Assembly: GCF_049846925.1 (NCBI RefSeq)
Contig: NZ_JBNCMT010000005.1
Coordinates: 62,001 to 126,000 of the forward strand
Direction of reading: 5' to 3'
Source of the DNA: Brevibacillus_H sp049846925
GTDB taxonomy: Bacteria > Bacillota > Bacilli > Brevibacillales > Brevibacillaceae
DNA length: 64,000 nucleotides
Each line of letters starts with the position of its first letter. The stretch's first letter is position 1. A program made the translations under genes and the position numbers. The notes beneath the pieces are model-generated. The model had not been told where the DNA came from. It saw nothing but the letters and a program-made list of their open reading frames with translations, and ran no database searches. This document shows, piece by piece, positions 1 to 6,836 of this stretch.

Positions 1-137
1 GTTTTTTGTTTCAACTGCTCATCAGATAACGCTTTGACCTCGGTTTCCAGAGCATTGATTTTCTCCACTCGTTTAAACATCTTTTTGACTTCACGTTCGC
101 TTGTATCACCGAACAGTTTTTTCACAAGCCCTAGCAT
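1..137 (-). CDS. secA: SecA preprotein translocase ATPase, N-terminal fragment
   Basis: Only the first 45 codons are inside the window; the rest runs off the left edge. The translation begins MLGLVKKLFGD and continues through a charged helix to INALE and ALSDEQLK, the usual beginning of housekeeping SecA in Bacillales. SecA is the cytoplasmic ATPase that drives proteins through SecYEG. A purine-rich Shine-Dalgarno (SD) sequence (GGGGTG) lies just before the ATG. It sits directly downstream of hpf, the conserved hpf-secA order, so this is taken as the main SecA and not an accessory SecA2. The identification rests on a short N-terminus but the match is distinctive. Confidence 0.9.
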   Translation of the reverse strand, partial: MLGLVKKLFGDTSEREVKKMFKRVEKINALETEVKALSDEQLKQK

Positions 138-250
138 AGGGACACCCCTTCCACGGTTCCCCTACCCGGGAAAGCCGCCTCTATCTCAAAGTAAAGTTCA
201 TTCATCTAAAAACTAATTGTAGCAAAAGAGAACGAACAAACACAAGTAAA

Positions 251-274
251 GGGAGTAGCCAATTAGCTACTCCC
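251..274 (-). terminator. Probable terminator between hpf and secA
   Basis: A perfect 9-bp inverted repeat (gggagtagc / gctactccc) with a 6-base loop lies just after the hpf stop. On the minus strand it is followed by TTTACTTGTG, a weak T tract, so termination may be partial and allow some read-through into secA. Confidence 0.6.
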
Positions 275-301
275 TGTGTCGATTTTTGAAAGTTACTTCA
301 A

Positions 302-850
302 TTATTTCGGTTCAATCAACCCGAAACGTCCATCATTCCGACGATACACAACGTTTACCTCATTGGTAGAGCTGTTTTGGAATACGAAGAAGTTATGTCC
401 CAAAAGATCCATTTGGAGTACTGCTTCCTCAGCGTCCATCGGTTTAAGATTAAAGCGTTTGGTACGAACGATATCAATATCAATATCTTCTTCATAATCC
501 AGAGTTGCTACGGGAGCTGCCTCACGGAAAAACACTTTATTATCAGCATCATGTCGTAATTTGCGATTCACTTTTGTTTTATGCTTACGAATTTGGCGTT
601 CCAATTTTTCACTAATCAAATCAATTGCTGCGTACATGTCTGTGTGCGTTTCTTCAGCGCGAAGGATTACGCCAGTCATCGGAATTGTAACCTCAATTGT
701 AGATTCACCACGAATGACTCTCATCGTTACATTCACATCAGTTTTTTGTTCTGTGTCGAAATAACGGTCCAAACGACCAACTTTTTTCTCCACATAATCT
801 CGGAGGGCCTCAGTAACAGGGATATTTTCACCACGAATATTAAAGTTCAT
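302..850 (-). CDS. hpf: Long-form ribosome hibernation-promoting factor
   Basis: This 182-residue protein has the two-domain layout of long HPF (YvyD/RaiA family). The N-terminal S30AE domain (about residues 1-100, MNFNIRGENIPVTEALRDYV) binds in the 30S decoding region. A linker leads to a C-terminal dimerisation domain (about 125-180, containing DAEEAVLQMDLLGHNFFVF and GRFGLIEPK) that joins two 70S ribosomes into inactive 100S dimers in stationary phase or stress. The length is normal for Firmicutes. The ATG is preceded by a strong GGAGG SD. A close match to a sigma-H promoter lies upstream, as for yvyD of Bacillus subtilis. secA follows on the same strand. Confidence 0.96.
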   Translation of the reverse strand: MNFNIRGENIPVTEALRDYVEKKVGRLDRYFDTEQKTDVNVTMRVIRGESTIEVTIPMTGVILRAEETHTDMYAAIDLISEKLERQIRKHKTKVNRKLRHDADNKVFFREAAPVATLDYEEDIDIDIVRTKRFNLKPMDAEEAVLQMDLLGHNFFVFQNSSTNEVNVVYRRNDGRFGLIEPK

Positions 851-886
851 TTGCCCTTACCTCCTTACCTTTCTATGTATTATATA

Positions 887-913
887 TTCCTTACACATTG
901 TTAAAATCCTTCT
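887..913 (-). promoter_or_regulatory. Sigma-H-type promoter of hpf
   Basis: On the minus strand GAAGGATTT, 11 bases, then AAGGAAT fits the B. subtilis sigma-H consensus RnAGGAwWW-N11/12-RnnGAAT at every defined position. It lies about 37 bases upstream of the hpf ATG. B. subtilis yvyD is known to be transcribed from sigma-H and sigma-B promoters, which agrees. No sigma-B-like match was identified here. Confidence 0.65.
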
Positions 914-1080
914 ATTTACCTTAATTATTTTTTTAGTCATTTTTTACAAATTCACAAAATAACACGAAAAATCTTAATAAAATATGCACAATTTGACAAA
1001 AAAGAATGTTGATTTTTGTTATAATAATCCTATTCAGATACATTTTTCCTAAAACTAACCGACCAACGGAGGTCCAAAGC

Positions 1081-2175
1081 ATGCCTCACTCAAAAGTAGA
1101 CTTATCTTTAGTAGGAAAATTACTTGCTGATGACGTCTATAATCGCAATGGCTTATTGCTTCTATCCCGCGGTAGCTTGTTGAATCATTCTGATGTTTTC
1201 TTACTTCAAGCTCACGGAATTGATGAGGTTAGTCTCGATGTGATTACGGAACTCAAAGTTCTCGGACCCGTTGGAAATGAATCCTTAGACGAACCATTTC
1301 ATGTACAAATCAAAAAACTGTTAGCCCACACACCAGAAGCATCTCAACGCTACAGTGAGGCAATGGAGCGGACCAAGTCCCTTTTTGGAAAGATTACAGA
1401 AGTGTATATTCCGCCGCTGGAACAGTTTACAGATGCCTTCTTTCCCCTGCTTGACCAAGTTTTGAAGCAAACCGGAATCTTTCATCCGCTTTACCTTGTA
1501 GAGGGGTCAGAAGATTATACTTACCGCCATTCCATCAATGTAGGAATCTTGTGTGCGCTGATCGCCAAGCTAATGAAAAGAACTCGTGATGAGATCATTT
1601 TGTTGGGACAGGCTGGGCTCCTCCACGATGTTGGTAAAATGCTAATACCCCAGGAGATACTGATGAAACCTGGAAAGCTTACGGAGGAAGAATTCAATCT
1701 GATGAAACTCCATACAACTTACGGCTTTAAGCTGCTTCAACAGATGGAAGGGACCCACGATTTATTGGCACAGGTTGCCTTGTTGCACCATGAACGCCGT
1801 GATGGGTCTGGCTATCCGGAAGGACGCTCTGGGGTATTCATCCCCATTGAAGCACAGATTGTTGCCGTAGCAGACACTTTTGACGCTATCTGTTCGGACC
1901 GTATATACAAGACACGCAGGTCACCGTACGAGGCTGCCCAAATTCTTTGGAAAGCGACTTGCCGTGGACAGCTTAATGTTGAAATTGTCACTCGGTTTAT
2001 TAATTACATCGCTCTCCTATACGTGGGTCGCCGTGCAATACTTAGCAATGGAGACATTGTAGAAGTGGTGTTGATTCATACCGATGAGCCGATGAGACCA
2101 CTTGTGCGTAAAAACGAGCAGTACATTGATCTGAGGAAGTATCGTGGAGTTTCCATAGAGAAGATGATCGGATAA
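1081..2175 (+). CDS. HD-GYP domain protein (probable c-di-GMP phosphodiesterase)
   Basis: The 364-residue protein starts at the ATG preceded by CGGAGG (spacing 8); an in-frame upstream start at 1006 has no SD. The N-terminal ~110 residues are a DUF3391-like segment. The C-terminal half is an HD-GYP domain with the early His (YRHSINVG), the HD pair (LLHDVGK), the HH pair (LLHHERRDGSGYP, the GYP signature) and the final Asp (AVADTFDAI), so the metal ligands look intact. HD-GYP enzymes usually hydrolyse cyclic di-GMP and so promote motility over biofilm, but some act on other cyclic dinucleotides. The gene is monocistronic and convergent with csp. It is cytoplasmic, with no membrane segment and no receiver domain. 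Confidence 0.9.
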   Translation: MPHSKVDLSLVGKLLADDVYNRNGLLLLSRGSLLNHSDVFLLQAHGIDEVSLDVITELKVLGPVGNESLDEPFHVQIKKLLAHTPEASQRYSEAMERTKSLFGKITEVYIPPLEQFTDAFFPLLDQVLKQTGIFHPLYLVEGSEDYTYRHSINVGILCALIAKLMKRTRDEIILLGQAGLLHDVGKMLIPQEILMKPGKLTEEEFNLMKLHTTYGFKLLQQMEGTHDLLAQVALLHHERRDGSGYPEGRSGVFIPIEAQIVAVADTFDAICSDRIYKTRRSPYEAAQILWKATCRGQLNVEIVTRFINYIALLYVGRRAILSNGDIVEVVLIHTDEPMRPLVRKNEQYIDLRKYRGVSIEKMIG

Positions 2176-2202
2176 TCGATGCATAGGCTAGATAAAGTAA
2201 AA

Positions 2203-2222
2203 CCCCCTGATGATTCAGGGGG
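2203..2222. terminator. Bidirectional terminator between HD-GYP gene and csp
   Basis: An 8-bp GC-rich stem (ccccctga / tcaggggg) with a 4-base loop lies between the two convergent genes. On the minus strand it is followed by TTTTAC, so it best serves csp; on the plus strand the tail is GTTGTTGG. Confidence 0.75.
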
Positions 2223-2256
2223 GTTGTTGGCATTATTAGGGAAATCGTTTTCAGGC

Positions 2257-2454
2257 TTACAGCTTTGTTACGTTAGCTGCTTGAGGACCACGATCGCCTT
2301 CAACGATATCAAATTCAACAGCTTGACCTTCTTCAAGTGTTTTGAAACCTTCAGATTTGATTGCGGAGAAGTGTACAAATACGTCGCCACCGTCTTCACG
2401 CTCGAGGAAACCATAACCTTTTTCTGCATTAAACCATTTTACTTTACCTTGCAT
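2257..2454 (-). CDS. Cold-shock protein, CspA/CspB family
   Basis: This 65-residue single OB-fold protein binds single-stranded RNA or DNA and acts as an RNA chaperone. It contains both nucleic-acid-binding motifs, RNP1 (KGYGFLE) and RNP2 (VFVHFSAI), and ends in PQAANVTKL as usual. The second ATG is chosen as start (MQGKVKWF) because it is 9 bases from AAAGGA, while the upstream ATG three codons earlier touches that SD. Length and sequence are typical of Bacillales Csp proteins. Which paralogue (cspB, cspC, cspD) cannot be decided from this window. Confidence 0.95.
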   Translation of the reverse strand: MQGKVKWFNAEKGYGFLEREDGGDVFVHFSAIKSEGFKTLEEGQAVEFDIVEGDRGPQAANVTKL

Positions 2455-2548
2455 GTAAAACATTCCTTTCTGTTTGAAAACTAATATGAGTGTTATGTCT
2501 CACTTTTCGAATATATCACTTGCAATCTGGTGAAGTCAAATTGCGAAC

Positions 2549-3223
2549 TTAGCGCGGTGTGTAGCGCTTTTCCAACCCTCTAACCACTACTCTGGACAAG
2601 AATAATGTCATAATTAAATAGCATGCCGCAGCCGTTAAATAGGCAGGGTAACGCTCGAATGTATTTTTGGCGACATTGCTTGCAGCATAGGTTAATTCAG
2701 TGGCAGCAATTGATGCTACCAAGGAAGAATCTTTTAACAAGGCAATAAATTCATTACCAAGTGCTGGAAGCATTCTTGTAAAAGCCTGAGGGACAATAAT
2801 TAGACGCATGGCCATACTTCTGGTCATCCCCAAACTGCGTGCAGCTTCCATCTGACCGGGATCGATGGATTGAATACCCGCACGGAATATTTCTGCAATA
2901 TAAGCTGCTGCGTTTAGTGATAACGCTACAAAGCCGGAGAAGAGAGCCTCAGGAGGAACATCATTTGGGAAAAAGGTCTTCCAGATAGAAGGAATGACTG
3001 CAAAATGAATAATTAAAATCTGCACATATAAAGGTGTTCCTCGAAACAGTTCAACAAAGATAGCACTTGGAACCTTAAAAATTTTGTTGTCTGACATCTT
3101 CCCTAATCCGATAAACAGCCCCAGGAAGGTCCCGATTAAGGTTGCGACACTGGTCAGAATAATTGTATAGAAAATACCTCTAATAAACAGCTCTCTGTAA
3201 TCGTAAATAACGCTCCAATCCAT
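2549..3223 (-). CDS. Polar amino acid ABC transporter permease
   Basis: This 224-residue inner-membrane permease belongs to the His/Glu/Gln/Arg family. It has about five hydrophobic segments and the conserved EAA loop, which contacts the ATPase (EAARSLGMTRSMAMRLIIVPQA). FRGTPLYVQILI near residue 60 is another family hallmark. SD GGGAGGG precedes the ATG. It is the second gene after the solute-binding protein, separated by a terminator-like hairpin. The gene for the ATP-binding subunit that normally follows is absent: the next gene is csp. The ATPase must be encoded elsewhere or shared with another transporter. Substrate is probably a polar amino acid; which one is not clear. Confidence 0.9.
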   Translation of the reverse strand: MDWSVIYDYRELFIRGIFYTIILTSVATLIGTFLGLFIGLGKMSDNKIFKVPSAIFVELFRGTPLYVQILIIHFAVIPSIWKTFFPNDVPPEALFSGFVALSLNAAAYIAEIFRAGIQSIDPGQMEAARSLGMTRSMAMRLIIVPQAFTRMLPALGNEFIALLKDSSLVASIAATELTYAASNVAKNTFERYPAYLTAAACYLIMTLFLSRVVVRGLEKRYTPR

Positions 3224-3269
3224 GAGCCCTTCCCTCCTTCTAGCCAGTTAATGTCCAAACAATTTGCAG

Positions 3270-3298
3270 AAAAAATGGGTACGCCACGAGACGCACCC
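3270..3298 (-). terminator. Intercistronic attenuating terminator in the ABC transporter operon
   Basis: On the minus strand GGGTGCG and CGTACCC form a 7-bp stem (one G-U pair) with an 8-base loop, then A and six Ts. It stands between the binding-protein gene and the permease gene. Such hairpins commonly let the binding protein be made in excess over the membrane subunit. Confidence 0.6.
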
Positions 3299-3321
3299 AC
3301 CTCTACGCTTCTGCAGATTAC

Positions 3322-4122
3322 CTATTCGTTAAAGTATTTTTTGTGAATTTCCTGGAGCTTGCCATTTTCTTTGATTGTTTTGAGACCTTGGTTGATTTTG
3401 TTCAAGAGATCCGTGTTCCCCTTTTTCACCATAATTCCGTAGTGCTCTGCTTCAAATGAATCATCTTTGACGAGTTTGAACTTCTTGCCTTCAATCTTGT
3501 TTGCAAAGTAAGCTACTACACCATTGTCTGCTACCACGGCATCAACACGGCCATTGAAGAAATCGTCAACTGCAGATGGTGTATCATCATAGCCTTTGAT
3601 TCCTTCATAGGTATCGCCGAAAGCCTTTTTCACAACTTCTTCACCTGTTGTCGCTGTTTGCACACCAATCTTTTTGCCTTTCAATTCTGCTAATTTTGTA
3701 ACTGTAGAATCTTCAGGTAAAAGAATCAGTTGGTTTGCATCGAAATACGGATCAGAGAAATCGTATGACTGTTTGCGTTTCTCAGTAATTGTAATAGAAG
3801 AGATTCCTGCATCAACAGTACCTTTATCGACTCCGTCAAACAGCGGGTCCCAACCAGTATTTTTGACTTCAATTTTAAATCCGGCGGCATCTGCAACAGC
3901 CTGAATCACATCAATACTAAATCCAGTGATTTTGTCCGCTTCCATCTTCTCGAATGGAGGGTATGCTGCGTCAGTACCAATCACATATACCTTGTCTGCC
4001 GCACCGCCAGTTTGGCCACCACCAGCCTGTGGCTGTCCGCCTCCACAGCCAACCGCAAGTAGGCTTACACTTGCAGCCAACGCAAGCGTTGCAAGCCATT
4101 TCTTACCAATTCCGATCTTCAT
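3322..4122 (-). CDS. Amino acid ABC transporter solute-binding lipoprotein
   Basis: The 266-residue protein has a lipoprotein signal peptide ending in the lipobox LAVGC (Cys near residue 26), then a Gly/Gln-rich tether. The mature part is a bacterial SBP family 3 domain (YVIGTDAAYPPFEKMEADKITGFSIDVI, then FDGVDKGTVDAGISSITIT and KGKKIGVQTATTGE), which binds a polar amino acid outside the membrane and delivers it to the permease. SD GGGGG precedes the ATG. A possible -10 (TATACT at 4302-4307, minus strand) would give a leader of about 170 bases containing the DnaA-box cluster. Ligand unknown; cystine, glutamine, arginine and lysine binders all look similar at this level. Confidence 0.93.
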   Translation of the reverse strand: MKIGIGKKWLATLALAASVSLLAVGCGGGQPQAGGGQTGGAADKVYVIGTDAAYPPFEKMEADKITGFSIDVIQAVADAAGFKIEVKNTGWDPLFDGVDKGTVDAGISSITITEKRKQSYDFSDPYFDANQLILLPEDSTVTKLAELKGKKIGVQTATTGEEVVKKAFGDTYEGIKGYDDTPSAVDDFFNGRVDAVVADNGVVAYFANKIEGKKFKLVKDDSFEAEHYGIMVKKGNTDLLNKINQGLKTIKENGKLQEIHKKYFNE

Positions 4123-4194
4123 ACAGATTGCCCCCTTCTTTTCTTTCCATCTTCTCTTTACGTATTTTTTCTGCTTTTCAGTTTTTCCCCATAC

Positions 4195-4270
4195 CTGTCC
4201 ACATGAAAAGGTTCTTTATTTAGCCTTTCCACAGACTTATCCACATTATCCACAATGAGTTGTGCACAAC
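4195..4270. promoter_or_regulatory. Cluster of DnaA-box-like sequences
   Basis: Two perfect DnaA boxes (TTATCCACA) stand head to tail with no gap at 4237-4245 and 4246-4254. Two further CCACA-ending near-boxes in the same orientation end at 4203 and 4233, and an inverted near-match (tgtgcacaa) follows near 4260-4268. DnaA-box clusters outside oriC are known in B. subtilis, where they affect initiation timing. No replication gene is nearby, so this is not oriC. Confidence 0.55.
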
Positions 4271-4520
4271 ATTAACTATGGGGGAAAACCATGTCTCTAC
4301 AAGTATACCAAAACCTCTTCTTGAATTCTCTAATTTTACAGAAAATCCTGCAAATTCAAAATTATTTTATCGAACAATTATATTTATTTGTAATTTTGTT
4401 TATTTATGCATTATTGTTAATCATACAACAATCAGATAATTCAAGCAATCATCGGATTCTTTGAAGAAAAATATTGTTTAATCAACACGGATTAAAACTT
4501 ATATTTATTGTATTCCTAAA
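4271..4520. other. AT-rich intergenic stretch without recognisable gene
   Basis: This stretch lies between the binding-protein leader and the stator operon terminator. It is very AT-rich, with no credible reading frame, tRNA or strong hairpin seen. It may hold the promoter for the transporter operon (candidate -10 at 4302-4307, minus strand), without a convincing -35. Confidence 0.4.
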
Positions 4521-4521
4521 T

Positions 4522-4555
4522 AAAAAAAACAGACTCCCTCGATGAGGAAGCCTGT
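4522..4555 (-). terminator. Terminator of the motA-motB-like operon
   Basis: A 10-bp stem (acagactccc 4529-4538 / ggaagcctgt 4546-4555, two G-U pairs in the RNA) is followed on the minus strand by a run of seven to eight Ts. It lies just after the stop codon of the MotB-like gene. Confidence 0.8.
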
Positions 4556-4570
4556 ATTGTGAATGGATTA

Positions 4571-5332
4571 TTATTCCTGTTCAGCAAGGATCAGCATTTC
4601 GACTCGACGGTTCATCGCCCGATTCTCTGCATTCGCATTGTCAACAATCGGATGATACTCACCCCATCCGGCAACCATGAATCGGGAAGCAGGTAAACCA
4701 TTCGAATCAACTAACTCTCGCATAACTGAAATGGCTCGTGCTGAGGATAATTCCCAGTTGGAGCGAAATTGGCTGTTGGAAATCGGCACATCGTCTGTAT
4801 AGCCTTCAATCCGTACTTTATAGGTAAAACGCTGCAGGACTTTGGCGACGTTTGTTACGGCTTGCTTTCCTTTGTCACTTAAATCCGCAGATCCACTTGC
4901 GTACATCACTTTTTCCGGAAAGCGAATCATTAACCCTTCGGAGGTCTCTTCGAAATGTACATTCATCTCTTGCAGGGCTACCGCAAGCTGCGCTTTGGCC
5001 GTCTCCCAATTCGGGTCGGCAATTTTCTCGTCCGCTTTCATTTCTCGAATGTTCTCAACCAACGATTTGCGTTTTCCTTCAAGCTGGGCAATTTCCCGTT
5101 GCAGCTCAAGCTTTTGAATTTGCAGAATATCACGGCTTTTGGCTGCTTCCTGAATGGATTGTTTTTCTGCTTCCTCCGCTTTTTTGGATTGCTCAATTTT
5201 TGACTGGATCTGGGAAGAAGAAGATGCCGCTACGATGATAATGATGACGAACAGGAGAGTAAACAAATCACTGTAACTTATGAGCCAGCTTTTCTCTAGT
5301 TCTTTTTCGTCGTAAAGGCGCTCATCCTGCAT
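4571..5332 (-). CDS. MotB-like flagellar stator protein (OmpA/MotB family)
   Basis: The 253-residue protein has a single N-terminal transmembrane helix preceded by the stator signature SWLISYSDLFTLL, in which the Asp near residue 22 corresponds to the ion-binding Asp of MotB. A coiled-coil segment (about 45-110, rich in Glu, Lys, Gln) and a C-terminal OmpA-like peptidoglycan-binding domain follow (YKVRIEGYTDDVPI, NWELSSARAISVMREL, NRRVEMLI). The internal ATG is chosen as start because it overlaps the end of the MotA-like gene by 11 bases, a usual coupled arrangement, whereas a longer frame extends far into that gene. Whether it couples to protons or sodium cannot be told. It could be the main stator or an alternative one. 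Confidence 0.88.
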   Translation of the reverse strand: MQDERLYDEKELEKSWLISYSDLFTLLFVIIIIVAASSSSQIQSKIEQSKKAEEAEKQSIQEAAKSRDILQIQKLELQREIAQLEGKRKSLVENIREMKADEKIADPNWETAKAQLAVALQEMNVHFEETSEGLMIRFPEKVMYASGSADLSDKGKQAVTNVAKVLQRFTYKVRIEGYTDDVPISNSQFRSNWELSSARAISVMRELVDSNGLPASRFMVAGWGEYHPIVDNANAENRAMNRRVEMLILAEQE

Positions 5333-6152
5333 GGCTGGCCTGCCTTTCAATCGTTCCTCTGTTACTTCCCGGCTGCTTGACCAGGACGAGCTTCTGATCA
5401 CCTGGGAGGAACGAATTCAATTTCTCAAACAGCACACGAGGGGTCTCCATACGCTGCAAGCTGATCATTCCCTCGATATAGAGCCGCTTCTCAAACATCT
5501 CCCGATCATGGATATCCATCAGACGATAGTAGCATGGCAGGGCAAACAGGTTGGCAAGCAGCGCACCATACAAAGTGGCCACTACAGCAGCGCTCAGGCT
5601 GTGCCCCGTCTTACCGAAGTCAGAGATATTCTCCAGTACTCCTGTCATCCCAAACAGCGTCCCCACCAGTCCCATTCCAGGCGCAAGCAAGCCGATCAGA
5701 CGAAACATACCGCCTGTCTGTAAATAACGGTATTGCTCCCCTTTCAGCTCATTTTCCAAAATGATCCGCAGTTCCTCCTCGGGAACCCCTTCAATCGCTA
5801 AAATACTTCCACGGCGAACAAATGAGTCCGGTTCTTTCTGCAATTCTTTCTCGAGCAGCATATAGCCTTGTTCCTTTTGAACCAGAGCATAATAGTAGAA
5901 ACGCTTGATCGTCTCTTCCAAATTCCCTTCCCGCCCGTGAATCAGCAAACGCAATAATGGACGGATTTGAATATGTTTTCGTTTGATCGCAAAGGAAACG
6001 ATCACAGCCAGTGCAACAAGCTCAATCGCTGTCGGATTAATCAATTCTTTGATGTTGCCATTCAAATAGACGACATGCACAAGAATCAGCATGATTGCCC
6101 CTATTAACACAAGCGATCGGCGTTTCGTAGAAATTAACAACCGGTTCAACAT
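5322..6152 (-). CDS. MotA-like flagellar stator channel protein
   Basis: A 276-residue membrane protein of the MotA/TolQ/ExbB family. It has two N-terminal membrane helices (LVLIGAIMLILVHVVYL and a second near residues 40-55), a cytoplasmic loop (about 60-160) and two C-terminal helices with the family motif (GLLAPGMGLVGTLFGMTGVLENI, then AVVATLYGALLANLFALPCYYRL). The ATG at 6152 has a well-spaced AGGTGG SD; an upstream in-frame start has none. With the overlapping MotB-like protein it would form the ring around the flagellar rotor that converts ion flow to torque. Its position next to flagellar genes supports this over a TolQ/ExbB role. Confidence 0.88.
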   Translation of the reverse strand: MLNRLLISTKRRSLVLIGAIMLILVHVVYLNGNIKELINPTAIELVALAVIVSFAIKRKHIQIRPLLRLLIHGREGNLEETIKRFYYYALVQKEQGYMLLEKELQKEPDSFVRRGSILAIEGVPEEELRIILENELKGEQYRYLQTGGMFRLIGLLAPGMGLVGTLFGMTGVLENISDFGKTGHSLSAAVVATLYGALLANLFALPCYYRLMDIHDREMFEKRLYIEGMISLQRMETPRVLFEKLNSFLPGDQKLVLVKQPGSNRGTIERQASHAG

Positions 6153-6520
6153 CGTCACCCACCTAAACCCTCTAGTATTTACGGCTCGATTGGAATCCAC
6201 CCAACAGCCACATTCTCAACTACTCCCTTATTTCATCGGAATAAATTGTCATTTTATACAGTGTCATGGCGAAACTGGTCGATTTTATTATAGCAGAGAT
6301 AGAGTAGAGGGGGAGTAGGGGAATTGGAGGGAGAAAATATAGGGGGAAGAAAATAAGAGACCCCACCCCTGAAAGGAGAAGTTTTCAAGCGGTTAAGCAA
6401 GAAAACGTAGCAGGCGGGGCGGAGTCATAATTTGTATATTCTGCAAGAATTGAGGAAATCCTCTATAATATCTCTTATTATAATAAAATTTTTTGTTTTT
6501 AAAAAGAAAATAGCACTTTT
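6153..6520. other. Intergenic region with GC-rich nested inverted repeat
   Basis: Between the divergent motA-like and yjfB genes. It contains a GC-rich nested inverted repeat: outer arms 6359-6369 and 6416-6426 (11 bp with two mismatches), inner arms gttttc 6381-6386 and gaaaac 6401-6406. A short palindrome gaggaaatcctc (6452-6463) lies directly before TATAAT (6464-6469). No protein-coding frame was recognised and no known riboswitch consensus was matched by eye. Confidence 0.45.
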
Positions 6521-6529
6521 TGTCGATAA
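6503..6529 (+). promoter_or_regulatory. Sigma-D-like promoter of yjfB
   Basis: The -10 element GTCGATAA (6522-6529) is one base from the core of the flagellar sigma-D consensus GCCGATAT. An A-rich -35 region (TAAAAAG) sits about 15 bases upstream. The yjfB ATG follows 41 bases later, which fits a motility-regulon gene. Confidence 0.5.
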
Positions 6530-6570
6530 TCATTAAAGAAGACTACTTCATGCAGAGAGGAGAGATAGAG

Positions 6571-6765
6571 ATGGAACTGAATAGTATGATGGGCCAACAA
6601 CTAGCTGCCTTGCGACAAACAGTGAGTCTTAGTGTGATGAATATGGCTCAGACAACTGGAGCTGCACAAGCTACAGTTATGCTGAACGATTTTTCAAAAG
6701 CTCAGGAAACCGCCAAATCAGCACCGCATCCAACATTAGGGAAAATAGTGGATTTGCGGGGGTAG
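6571..6765 (+). CDS. yjfB: YjfB family putative motility protein
   Basis: The 64-residue protein contains the family pattern: a short N-terminal segment (MELNSMMGQQLAALRQTVSLSVMNMAQTTGA as the amphipathic part), then a C-terminal segment ending in LGKIVDLRG. YjfB-type proteins belong to the sigma-D motility regulon in Bacillus; their exact biochemical role is not established. The start is the ATG behind GAGAGGAGAG; an upstream in-frame ATG has no SD. Location among flagellar genes and the sigma-D-like promoter support the call. It lies alone on the plus strand, convergent with the vWA flagellin gene. Confidence 0.75.
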   Translation: MELNSMMGQQLAALRQTVSLSVMNMAQTTGAAQATVMLNDFSKAQETAKSAPHPTLGKIVDLRG

Positions 6766-6775
6766 CTCCATTGAA

Positions 6776-6820
6776 AAAAGGTACCTCGTAAGTAGTAACA
6801 CTACTTGCGAGGTACCTTTT
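6776..6820. terminator. Strong bidirectional terminator between yjfB and the vWA flagellin
   Basis: A near-perfect 21-bp inverted repeat (6776-6796 / 6800-6820, one mismatch) with a 3-base loop is flanked by A and T runs, so it can end transcription from both sides. Confidence 0.9.
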
Positions 6821-6836
6821 CCATATTCTATCGATA

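Noticed and set aside
1..137. Accessory SecA2 to go with the SLAP proteins
   Set aside because: The hpf-secA order is that of the housekeeping secA in Bacillales, and the N-terminus is typical of SecA1.
581..904. Plus-strand frame opposite hpf
   Set aside because: Antisense shadow of hpf with no family resemblance.
4123..4320. Replication origin
   Set aside because: DnaA boxes are present, but dnaA, dnaN and a DNA-unwinding element next to them are missing.
6359..6426. Cyclic di-GMP riboswitch before yjfB
   Set aside because: The conserved GEMM core sequences and the tetraloop receptor are not present.
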